From Saprospiraceae bacterium (GTDB taxonomy: Bacteria; Bacteroidota; Bacteroidia; Chitinophagales; Saprospiraceae): a stretch of DNA of 7,467 nt. The stretch spans positions 1-7,467 of the forward strand of contig JAEUUM010000250.1 of assembly GCA_016787375.1 (NCBI GenBank), read 5' to 3'. The position numbers and the translations under genes are program-made. Below, one piece after another: positions 1 to 6,490 of the stretch (positions are counted from its first letter, which is position 1; each line of letters opens with the position of its first letter). The notes under the pieces are model-generated. The model had not been told where the DNA came from and ran no database searches. It saw only the letters and a list, made by a program, of their open reading frames with translations.

Positions 1-1
1 A

Positions 2-532
2 AAAACATTTGAACTTAATGCGAATTGGGCTCTATACTGTGAAAACTACCTTGAAGGATTTCACATTCCTTTTGTGCATGCCGGATTAAACGAAATTCTT
101 GATTTTGGTGAGTATACTACAGAACTTTTTAAATATTCAAACCTACAACTTGGTATTGCAAAAGAAGGTGAAAGTGTATTCGACATTCCCGAATCGTCAC
201 AAGACCATGGCAAAAAAATAGCAGCATATTATTTTTGGGTATTCCCAAATATGATGTTCAATTTTTATCCTTGGGGGCTTTCACTAAATATTATCGAACC
301 CATCGGACCTCAAAAGACCAAAATTCGATTTTTGACTTTTATCTCAGATAGTTCTAATCGGGATAAAGGTGCTGGAAACAGCCTCGAAACGGTCGAATTG
401 GAAGATGAAGAGGTTGTTATAAATGTTCAGAAAGGGATTAAATCCAGATTCTACCAACATGGTCGGTATTCTGTCAAGAGAGAACAAGGAACACACCATT
501 TTCACAGATTAATAGCTGAATTCATTCAATAA
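2..532 (+). CDS. Rieske-type ring-hydroxylating oxygenase alpha subunit, C-terminal catalytic part (5' end outside window)
   Basis: The reading frame is open from base 2 and ends with TAA at 530-532, so 176 C-terminal residues are visible. They match the catalytic domain of Rieske non-heme iron oxygenases (RHO alpha C-terminal, SRPBCC fold). The fragment holds the hallmark E-N-Y-x-E-x-x-H-x4-H iron site, with the two histidines at codons 62-64 and 77-79. A later 'EDEEVV' segment probably supplies the third ligand, Asp at 404-406. It is followed by the typical ending 'VQKGIKSRFY...HFHRLIAEF'. The N-terminal [2Fe-2S] Rieske domain should lie to the left, outside the window. The GTG at 74 is not a start, because the conserved domain continues upstream of it. 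The short distance from second His to Asp resembles the choline monooxygenase/aliphatic-amine subgroup more than naphthalene dioxygenase, but the substrate cannot be told. No reductase or beta subunit gene is adjacent. Confidence 0.9.
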   Translation, partial: KTFELNANWALYCENYLEGFHIPFVHAGLNEILDFGEYTTELFKYSNLQLGIAKEGESVFDIPESSQDHGKKIAAYYFWVFPNMMFNFYPWGLSLNIIEPIGPQKTKIRFLTFISDSSNRDKGAGNSLETVELEDEEVVINVQKGIKSRFYQHGRYSVKREQGTHHFHRLIAEFIQ

Positions 533-558
533 TTTATATCCTTGTAATTTTTATAGTT

Positions 559-581
559 CCCAAATCTTGGCTAAATTTGGG
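559..581 (+). repeat. Short inverted repeat upstream of the small membrane protein gene
   Basis: CCCAAAT at 559-565 and ATTTGGG at 575-581 are perfect reverse complements with a 9-base loop. An alternative smaller pairing, CCAA 560-563 with TTGG 567-570, is mutually exclusive with it. No T-run follows, so it is not a standard intrinsic terminator for the oxygenase gene. The right arm overlaps the candidate -7 promoter element at 572-579, so it could be an operator, or it may simply be chance in AT-rich DNA. Confidence 0.3.
572..579 (+). promoter_or_regulatory. Candidate Bacteroidota -7 promoter element (TAAATTTG)
   Basis: TAAATTTG is a perfect match to the Bacteroidota primary sigma-factor -7 consensus TAnnTTTG. 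It lies 18 bases before the ATG at 598, which would give a leader of roughly 10-15 bases. No TTG is found at the usual distance for the -33 element: the TTG at 542-544 is 27 bases away, which is too far. The support is therefore only half a promoter plus good placement. Confidence 0.35.
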
Positions 582-597
582 TCAAATATTTCTAATC

Positions 598-1086
598 ATG
601 TTTAATGCAGCACAACTTCATCTTTTAGTCAACCATTTACCAATAATAGGTTTGTTATTGGGAATTCTCATTTTAACTCTGGGAGTATTTTCAAAAAACC
701 AAACGGTTTCGAATGTTGCCTTAGGAGTTTTCATTTTCGCTGCGATAGGTGCGTTTCTTTCAATGCGTTCTGGTGAAGGGGCTGAAGACATTGTTAAGCA
801 ATTGAAAGTTACACAAAAAGGGGTTATTCACGAACACGAAGAATCAGCGGAGTTGTTTTCGTGGTTGATGGCCGCTCATGCTTTGACATGTTTGGTTGTA
901 CTGATAAGTCAATATCGTAAAAAGAAATTACCTGAAATCAGTAATCTTTTGATTTTAATTGGTTCTGTTTTCATCATGTACTTCGCAGCAGATACAGGAC
1001 ATACAGGTGGGCTGATTCGTCATCCTGAAATTTCGAACTCTCCTCAAACAGAAGTTCAAAATCAAACCGAAACCGAGAAAGAGTAA
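598..1086 (+). CDS. Small four-helix, histidine-rich membrane protein, DUF2231-like
   Basis: This is a 162-residue integral membrane protein with about four hydrophobic segments (residues ~7-31, 36-56, 86-106, 115-132) and a polar, Glu/Gln-rich C-terminal tail (~145-162). The start 'QLHLLVNHLPIIG' and the glycine/histidine stretch after the last helix ('ADTGHTGGLIRHPE') resemble the DUF2231 group of predicted membrane proteins. Histidines 8 and 13 in helix 1, 78 and 80 before helix 3, 94 in helix 3, and 135 and 142 after helix 4 could act as heme or metal ligands. Heme binding is my inference and is not shown. I chose ATG 598; an in-frame TTG at 577 would add seven residues but overlaps the candidate promoter. 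The gene ends 13 bases from the convergent helicase gene. The biological role is unknown. Confidence 0.8.
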   Translation: MFNAAQLHLLVNHLPIIGLLLGILILTLGVFSKNQTVSNVALGVFIFAAIGAFLSMRSGEGAEDIVKQLKVTQKGVIHEHEESAELFSWLMAAHALTCLVVLISQYRKKKLPEISNLLILIGSVFIMYFAADTGHTGGLIRHPEISNSPQTEVQNQTETEKE

Positions 1087-1099
1087 TCTTAAAACAAAT

Positions 1100-2341
1100 T
1101 TATTTTTTTCGTTTCTTCTTCTTTTTTCCAGCCCTCTCGGCTTCTTCTTCCTCTTTCAGCAGACTTTTCCAGTCGTCTGTCACATCCATTGTAAAGGATA
1201 TGGTATCTGCATAATCTTTTTTTTCAATTTCAAGGACTTTAACAGGTTTTTGTAAAAATACCTCAATATCCAGAAGCAATTTTTTTTCTTCAGGACTGCA
1301 AAAAGTCACTGCCAAACCTTTTAAAAAAGCACGTCCCGTTCTTCCAACCCTGTGAACATAAGTTTCAGGGTTTTCAGGCACATCATAATTCACTACAAAA
1401 TCAACATTGGGTATATCAATCCCTCTGGCACTTACATCTGTTGCTATGAGAATGGTAATTTGACCGTTTCGAAATCCATCCAAAGTTTTAAGGCGATCAT
1501 GTTGCTCTTTATCACCATGCAAAGTTGCACTTCCGATTTCCATACGTTCGAGTGCTTTGCAAACCCTCTCAGCGCGTACCTTGGTTCTCACAAATACCAA
1601 GATCTTTTTGTTTTCATTTTCATGAATTAATCTCTCAAGAAAAAATCTTTTATCATCCATTTCAATAAAAGCTACCGAGTGGTCAATATTTTTAGCCACC
1701 GGATCCTTGGGTGATAGCTGAATTCTTATTGGGTTTCGGACAAGAGAGTAAGCTAATTTTTTAATGGTTTCGTTAATTGTTGCCGAGAAAAACAAAGTTT
1801 GTCTTTTTAGAGGAAGATGTCGAATGAGGTCTTTCAAATCTTTTAAAAAACCTTTGTCCAACATGTGATCTGCCTCATCAAATATCACAATTTCAACTTT
1901 TTGGAGGTTAATGTGCCCCTGACTTACCAAATCAAAGAGTCTGCCTGGAGTAACGACAATTATGTCTGCTCCATTTGCAAGTTTAGCAATTTGAGGGTCT
2001 TGCTCAACCCCACCATGAATACTTATTGTTTTAACCCTTGTATATTGGCCAATTTTATTAAAAACTTCAGTAATCTGAACCGCGAGCTCCCTGGTTGGAA
2101 CCATTACCACGCACTTAATTCCGTTTGGCCTACCTGCTATTTTGCCTGATTGTACCAAATGAATAACTGGTATTGCAAAAGCAGCTGTTTTACCAGTACC
2201 GGTTTGGGCTATAGCAAGCACATCTTCACCCTTTAAAACTGAAGGAATCGCCCTAAATTGAATGTCAGTAGGTTTACGAAAATTAAGTTTTTCAAGACTT
2301 TTTTTAATATTAGGATCAATTCTGTAATCTTGAAATTTCAT
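1100..2341 (-). CDS. DEAD-box ATP-dependent RNA helicase, RhlE-like
   Basis: This is a complete 413-residue DEAD-box helicase that unwinds or remodels RNA duplexes using ATP. Every family motif is present in order: Q motif (F21-x-KPTDIQ28), Walker A AQTGTGKT 45-52, PTREL 82-86, TPGR 131-134, DEAD 155-158, SAT 186-188, motif IV around 247-253, ATDVSARGID 300-309 and HRVGRTGR 330-337. The C-terminus after ~392 is an acidic stretch followed by a run of lysines and arginine, a typical basic tail for non-specific RNA binding. The compact core with a short tail best fits the RhlE subgroup; the specific cellular RNA target (ribosome assembly or mRNA decay) cannot be told. The ATG follows the ftsE stop codon by 37 bases on the same strand, and no promoter element is visible in that gap, so co-transcription with ftsE is likely. 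Confidence 0.95.
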   Translation of the reverse strand: MKFQDYRIDPNIKKSLEKLNFRKPTDIQFRAIPSVLKGEDVLAIAQTGTGKTAAFAIPVIHLVQSGKIAGRPNGIKCVVMVPTRELAVQITEVFNKIGQYTRVKTISIHGGVEQDPQIAKLANGADIIVVTPGRLFDLVSQGHINLQKVEIVIFDEADHMLDKGFLKDLKDLIRHLPLKRQTLFFSATINETIKKLAYSLVRNPIRIQLSPKDPVAKNIDHSVAFIEMDDKRFFLERLIHENENKKILVFVRTKVRAERVCKALERMEIGSATLHGDKEQHDRLKTLDGFRNGQITILIATDVSARGIDIPNVDFVVNYDVPENPETYVHRVGRTGRAFLKGLAVTFCSPEEKKLLLDIEVFLQKPVKVLEIEKKDYADTISFTMDVTDDWKSLLKEEEEAERAGKKKKKRKK

Positions 2342-2378
2342 TCTTTAAAATTTATTAAAACGCTCAACTTAAAGTTAA

Positions 2379-3047
2379 TCAAGCATCTTTGATGGATCCG
2401 TCTCTACAGACGAGTATTTTACTTGGATGGTTTTCAATCATCTTAAAATCATGGGTTGCCAATATTATGGCGGTTCCCTTTTCTTTTGCTAAATTTGTAA
2501 GCAGCTCAAAAACATTAGAAGAAGTTTCCGGGTCGAGGTTACCTGTAGGCTCATCAGCAATTATCAAAACAGGCTCATTTAGCATTGCTCTTGCTATACC
2601 AAGCCTTTGTTGCTCGCCACCGGATAGTTCATAAGGCATATCAGAGAGTTTACTGCTTAGTCCAACCTTGGTTAGCACTTCTGATATCCTTTCCTCCATC
2701 TTTGCTCTGTTTTTCCAACCGGTTGATTTTAAAACGAAAAACAGATTATCATAAACATTTCTGTCCATTAACAGATTATGGTCTTGAAACACGATGCCAA
2801 TTCGGCGTTTTAGCAAGTATAATTTTGATTTTTTCAATTTCAACATATCCGTTCCTGCTACAATCAAAGAGCCGGATGTTGGTTTGATTTCACCGTAAAT
2901 TGCCTTTAACAAAGTTGATTTCCCTGATCCTGTTTTACCTATTAAATAGACCAATTCACCTGCATTGAGCGAAAAGTTTACGTCTTGCAAAATTGGTTTT
3001 TTGTTTTGAGCAAGATTGAGATGATGGCATTCTAAAACAGCAGACAT
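2379..3047 (-). CDS. ftsE: Cell-division ABC transporter ATP-binding protein FtsE
   Basis: This 222-residue cytoplasmic ABC ATPase pairs with the membrane protein FtsX to control peptidoglycan hydrolases at the division septum. The nucleotide-binding parts are intact: Walker A GKTGSGKST 37-45, Q-loop Gln88, signature LSGGEQQR 141-148, Walker B with Asp165/Glu166, D-loop 'GNLD' and H-loop His199. The segment RRIGIVFQDHNLLMDRNVYDN (81-101, read as two halves around Gln88) is strongly FtsE-like; it recalls E. coli FtsE in the same region, and separates it from CcmA or a generic LolD. Length is normal for the family. ftsX is not adjacent on either side; in this phylum the two genes are often apart. 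The ATG at 3047 is preceded by candidate promoter elements, and the RNA helicase gene follows downstream. Confidence 0.92.
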   Translation of the reverse strand: MSAVLECHHLNLAQNKKPILQDVNFSLNAGELVYLIGKTGSGKSTLLKAIYGEIKPTSGSLIVAGTDMLKLKKSKLYLLKRRIGIVFQDHNLLMDRNVYDNLFFVLKSTGWKNRAKMEERISEVLTKVGLSSKLSDMPYELSGGEQQRLGIARAMLNEPVLIIADEPTGNLDPETSSNVFELLTNLAKEKGTAIILATHDFKMIENHPSKILVCRDGSIKDA

Positions 3048-3060
3048 GGTTATTTGTGAT

Positions 3061-3093
3061 ATTATATGGCAAAATTATTAAATAAAATGTCAA
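3061..3093 (-). promoter_or_regulatory. Candidate promoter for ftsE (and the helicase)
   Basis: Reading the minus strand toward ftsE, there is TTGACA at 3093-3088, TAATTTTG at 3077-3070 (a perfect TAnnTTTG -7 match) and TATAAT at 3066-3061. The TTG-to-TAnnTTTG spacing is 13 bases, shorter than the usual 17-23. The TTGACA-to-TATAAT spacing is 21 bases, longer than the usual 17. The elements are convincing singly, but neither pair is ideally spaced. Using the TAATTTTG element, the leader before the ATG at 3047 would be about 15 bases. Confidence 0.4.
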
Positions 3094-3184
3094 CTCACCG
3101 ACTTTTATGTGTTATTATGAGTCAGAGATTTGATAATTGCTAAATTAATCCAATTTAGGGTTTTATTTTTACAAATTCTCACAA

Positions 3185-3211
3185 TTGGACAACCAATAAG
3201 CGTTATATTTG
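3185..3211 (+). promoter_or_regulatory. Candidate Bacteroidota promoter for the ccmE-ccmF unit
   Basis: TTG at 3185-3187 and TATATTTG at 3204-3211 match the -33 (TTG) and -7 (TAnnTTTG) elements of Bacteroidota primary sigma promoters, with 16 bases between them, just under the common 17-23 range. Transcription would begin near 3217, leaving a leader of roughly 17 bases before the ccmE ATG at 3235. The placement also argues against an upstream start for ccmE. Confidence 0.55.
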
Positions 3212-3234
3212 TAGTTTATTTGAATAACATTTTT

Positions 3235-3627
3235 ATGAAAAAGATACATATTATTGGTCTGTTAATGATAGTTGTCGCAATCGGTGTTTTAATTACAGCT
3301 GCCAAAGACCTAAGCACATATAGTAATTTCAAAAGCGCATCATCAACTTCTGATGCTGTTAAAATTGTTGGCAACCTCTGTAAAGATAAAGAGATTGTCT
3401 ACGACCCAAGAAAAGATCCAAATTACCTGAGTTTTTTTGTAAAAGACAATAATGGAGAAATCAAAAAAGTAGTGCTAAAAAATGCCAAACCTCGTGATTT
3501 CGAAATGTCAGAGCAAATTGTCCTCACAGGAACCATGCAAGGCGAAGAATTTGTTGCATCTGACATGCTACTCAAATGTCCTTCAAAATACAAAAACGAA
3601 GAAATTTACGTAAAATCTCGTAGTTAA
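3235..3627 (+). CDS. ccmE: Cytochrome c maturation heme chaperone CcmE, Cys-type (CxxxY)
   Basis: This is a 130-residue periplasm-facing heme chaperone that receives heme from the CcmABCD machinery and passes it to the CcmF heme lyase. It has one uncleaved N-terminal membrane anchor (~4-23) and then a small beta-barrel (OB-fold) domain ending in 'SDMLLKCPSKYKNEE'. Classical CcmE binds heme covalently through a histidine in an H-x3-Y motif. Here the equivalent residue is Cys115 (TGT at 3577-3579) with Tyr119, the C-x3-Y form described for Desulfovibrio and archaeal CcmE. A second cysteine, Cys49, lies earlier in the domain. I start at ATG 3235: a longer in-frame version from TTG 3130 would add 35 hydrophobic residues and would begin upstream of the promoter elements. 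The heme lyase gene begins 13 bases downstream. Confidence 0.93.
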   Translation: MKKIHIIGLLMIVVAIGVLITAAKDLSTYSNFKSASSTSDAVKIVGNLCKDKEIVYDPRKDPNYLSFFVKDNNGEIKKVVLKNAKPRDFEMSEQIVLTGTMQGEEFVASDMLLKCPSKYKNEEIYVKSRS

Positions 3628-3640
3628 TATTCAAATCTAC

Positions 3641-6475
3641 ATGCAAGATATTCAATACATTGGGGAAAACCTCCTTCCCGGCAGTCTAGGTCATTTTTTA
3701 ATTATTCTGGCTTTTTCTGCTGCACTCTTGTCCTCTTATTCATTCTTTCAGGCAAACAGTCGCTCCGGTGATGAATCTACAAGTTGGAAAAAAATAGGAA
3801 GAATTTCGTTTTTGGTGCATGGATTTTCAATTTTTACTGTGATCGGACTGATATTTTATCTTATGCTCAATGAGAGATATGAATATCAATATGTTTGGGC
3901 GCATGTTAATTCTGAGCTGCCAAAACGGTATATTTTTTCTGCTTTTTGGGAAGGTCAAGAAGGCAGTTTTTTGCTTTGGATGTTCTGGCATGTAATACTG
4001 GGTTTTGTTATAATTTACAAGAACAACTCTTGGGAAAAACCGGTGATCGGGATTTTGAGCCTGGTTCAGGTATTTATTGTTACCATGATTATGGGCGTTT
4101 ATTTTAACATTGGCACGCATGGCTTGAAATTTGGTTCCAATCCTTTCATGCTACTCCGAGAAACAATGGATGCCCCAATATTCTCCAATCCGGATTATCT
4201 GAAACTCATAAAAGGAAAAGGGTTAAACCCATTACTCCAAAATTATTGGATGACCATTCACCCTCCTACCCTTTTTCTTGGATTCGCATCTACGGTGATT
4301 CCTTTTTGCTTTGCTCTTGCAGCTTTGATCAACAAACAATATACAGCATGGCTAAAGCCAGTTTTACCTTGGGCGCTGTTTTCAGCAGCAATTTTGGGAT
4401 TGGGTATTTTAATGGGAGCAGCCTGGGCATACGAGGCCCTAAGCTTCGGAGGATATTGGGCATGGGATCCTGTAGAAAACATGTCACTTGTACCCTGGTT
4501 GATAATGGTTGCTGCTATTCACAGCAATGTTGTTAGTAACGCCACCGGCTATTCCAATAAAACAACTTATGTTCTGTATGTTTTAAGTTTTATCGGGATA
4601 TTATACTCAACATTCCTAACCAGATCCGGTGTACTAGGTGATACATCTGTACATGCCTTTACTGAAATGGGATTGGAATGGCAGCTAATTATATTCATGT
4701 CATTTTTCTCCCTTTGGGCAATTTATTTATATGCAAGAAACACCAAAAACATACCAACACCCAAGGAAGAAGAGAAAATAAACTCAAAGGAATTCTGGAT
4801 GTTTATAGGTACACTGGTATTGATGTTTTCATCCATTTTAATTAGTTTCACCACATCAATTCCTGTTTTCAACAAACTGTTTGACTTATTTGGCTCATTA
4901 ATTGGTCAAGATTTAAAATACTTGCATCGAACCAGTCCAACTGATGCAGTTGCACACTACAACAAATACCAATTGTGGATTGGTGTTCTAATTGGTATCT
5001 TCTCAGGAATTGCTCAGTTTTTCAGATATAGTGGAACCAACTGGAAAAATACCGTTCCTAAGTTCTTAAGATCAATTGCCATTTCTTCAGTTCTTTCTGT
5101 GATTTTTACCTGGCTTACAACATACTGGATTCAGCTTTTCTCTTGGCAATATTACTTGTTACTGGGTCTAGGATATTTTACAATTTTTGCGAATATTGAT
5201 TATTTTATTTTTTATATAAGAAATAATCTCAAAATAGCCGGTTCTGTTTTTAGTCACGTGGGTTTTGGTCTTTTAATCATCGGAATAATAGCAAGTGGCT
5301 TGAATAAAAGGCACATTTCAGTAAACAAATTTGCTTTGGATGGTATATTAAGTGATGATAAGCTTGGAAAAAATATCGTTCTAATCAAAGGGTTGCCAAT
5401 GATTATGAATGATTTCAAGGTTACCTATGTGAGTGACACTATGTATAACCACACCAAGGAGTTCAATATAAACTACTCCAGACTTGATAAAAAAGGGAAA
5501 GTGGTAGAAAGTTTTAATATAAGCCCCTACATATTATATACTAATGATTTCTCTAAACTAGCATCTACAAACCCATCCACTAAGAGGTATCTTGGAATGG
5601 ATATTTTCTCGGTGGTCTCCAATTTGCCAAAAGAAGAAGTCGAACCTGAAGCTGCCAAGCAAAAAGAAGATAGTTTAAAATACAGATTGTACGCCATTGG
5701 ATTACAGGATACAGTAGTTACGGATAAGAACATTATAACAGTAGCCGGCATCATCAAAAATCCGACCATTAAACATTTCGAACTTAAATCGGGTGATCTA
5801 CCCTTAGGCGTAAAACTTAATGTTTACAACAAAAAGGAAAACCAAAATTATACTGAAACCGCATCAATCATACTCAGAGATAAGTTTGTCTACGACTTCC
5901 CGGCAGTTTTCAATGCTGCAGGAACAAAAATTAAATTAAAAGAAGACGCTATTCGATCGATTTTCATGGATGATGAAGGAATACAATTCAAACCTTTTTC
6001 ATTTAAAAGGGGAGATAAAATTGATTTTGAAGGTTTAAGTATTGGATTTCGTGACTTTAATAAGAATGTAAAACATCCATTGTATTCGCCACAAGAAGGC
6101 GATATTGCAGTTTCGGCCATCATGGTCATTGAGTCATCCGGTACAAAATATACAGCTGAACCTCTATACCTTATCAGAGGAGGTTCACCATTTAATCTTA
6201 AGGATGTGGTCAACGAACTAGGTTTACACATACGATTTACAGGAATTGACCCAAAAACAGAAACCGTCAACCTGGAAATAGGAAAAACTCCGGGTAAGCC
6301 AAAATCTTTTGGAATCGAAGTGGCAGAAAATTTTGAGAGATCCGATTTCATTGTACTTGAAGCTGTTTTATTTCCGGGTATAAATTTGGTTTGGGGCGGG
6401 AGTTTACTGATGCTGTTTGGTCTGGCTTTCAGTATATTTAAGCGATTCAAAGATCAAAAAACTACCATCGTTTAA
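3641..6475 (+). CDS. ccmF: CcmF/CcsA-type cytochrome c heme lyase, long form
   Basis: This 944-residue polytopic protein attaches heme to apocytochrome c on the outer side of the cytoplasmic membrane. Residues ~15-553 hold about 14 membrane helices and the full CcmF signature: a WWD domain GGYWAWDPVEN at 270-280 with P285-W286, and four histidines spaced as in E. coli CcmF. These are H207 in 'IHPP' (P-His1), H294 in 'AAIHS' (TM-His1), H338 in 'GDTSVHAF' (P-His2) and H539 in 'FSHVGFG' (TM-His2). The spacings of 87, 44 and 201 residues compare with 88, 42 and 188 in E. coli. A region of about 360 soluble residues (~553-912), including a charged patch at 663-680, precedes a final helix (~913-935). 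That makes the protein much longer than the ~650 residues of enterobacterial CcmF, although long forms (often named CcsA) are usual in Bacteroidota. The start 'MQDIQYIGENLLPGSLGHF' looks conserved. It lies in an operon between ccmE and the DUF2520 gene. Confidence 0.93.
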   Translation: MQDIQYIGENLLPGSLGHFLIILAFSAALLSSYSFFQANSRSGDESTSWKKIGRISFLVHGFSIFTVIGLIFYLMLNERYEYQYVWAHVNSELPKRYIFSAFWEGQEGSFLLWMFWHVILGFVIIYKNNSWEKPVIGILSLVQVFIVTMIMGVYFNIGTHGLKFGSNPFMLLRETMDAPIFSNPDYLKLIKGKGLNPLLQNYWMTIHPPTLFLGFASTVIPFCFALAALINKQYTAWLKPVLPWALFSAAILGLGILMGAAWAYEALSFGGYWAWDPVENMSLVPWLIMVAAIHSNVVSNATGYSNKTTYVLYVLSFIGILYSTFLTRSGVLGDTSVHAFTEMGLEWQLIIFMSFFSLWAIYLYARNTKNIPTPKEEEKINSKEFWMFIGTLVLMFSSILISFTTSIPVFNKLFDLFGSLIGQDLKYLHRTSPTDAVAHYNKYQLWIGVLIGIFSGIAQFFRYSGTNWKNTVPKFLRSIAISSVLSVIFTWLTTYWIQLFSWQYYLLLGLGYFTIFANIDYFIFYIRNNLKIAGSVFSHVGFGLLIIGIIASGLNKRHISVNKFALDGILSDDKLGKNIVLIKGLPMIMNDFKVTYVSDTMYNHTKEFNINYSRLDKKGKVVESFNISPYILYTNDFSKLASTNPSTKRYLGMDIFSVVSNLPKEEVEPEAAKQKEDSLKYRLYAIGLQDTVVTDKNIITVAGIIKNPTIKHFELKSGDLPLGVKLNVYNKKENQNYTETASIILRDKFVYDFPAVFNAAGTKIKLKEDAIRSIFMDDEGIQFKPFSFKRGDKIDFEGLSIGFRDFNKNVKHPLYSPQEGDIAVSAIMVIESSGTKYTAEPLYLIRGGSPFNLKDVVNELGLHIRFTGIDPKTETVNLEIGKTPGKPKSFGIEVAENFERSDFIVLEAVLFPGINLVWGGSLLMLFGLAFSIFKRFKDQKTTIV

Positions 6476-6490
6476 CTAATATTTGGCTGC

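Noticed and set aside
74..79. GTG as the start of a short oxygenase-like gene
   Set aside because: The frame is open to the window edge and encodes the conserved iron-site helix upstream of the GTG, so this codon is an internal valine.
577..597. Alternative TTG start for the small membrane protein
   Set aside because: It adds seven residues with no family support and overlaps the inverted repeat and -7 element; ATG 598 leads directly into the conserved-looking N-terminus.
1087..1110. Bidirectional terminator between the convergent genes
   Set aside because: The T-rich run is present but I find no stem of useful strength; much of the run is lysine codons of the helicase tail read in reverse.
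2366..2376. Palindrome AACTT-A-AAGTT between ftsE and the helicase gene
   Set aside because: The arms are only five AT-rich base pairs with a one-base centre, with no T-run; too weak to call a terminator or operator.
2379..3047. ABC ATPase as CcmA, given the nearby cytochrome maturation genes
   Set aside because: The Q-loop region and overall sequence are FtsE-like, it is on the opposite strand from ccmE-ccmF, and there is no adjacent CcmB or CcmC.
3130..3234. In-frame upstream extension of ccmE from a TTG at 3130
   Set aside because: It would add 35 hydrophobic residues before a normal CcmE start, and the best promoter elements (3185-3211) lie inside it. ATG 3235 gives the usual CcmE length and anchor.
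5890..6450. Long antisense open frame of 186 codons opposite the 3' part of ccmF
   Set aside because: It is covered entirely by a confidently identified gene, shows no recognisable motif, and its Ser/Pro/Lys-rich make-up fits a by-product of the sense codons.
6477..6486. Promoter -7 element just before the DUF2520 gene
   Set aside because: The TTTG is preceded by TA one base too far away (TAnnnTTTG), and the gene is only 15 bases after ccmF, so read-through is the simpler explanation.
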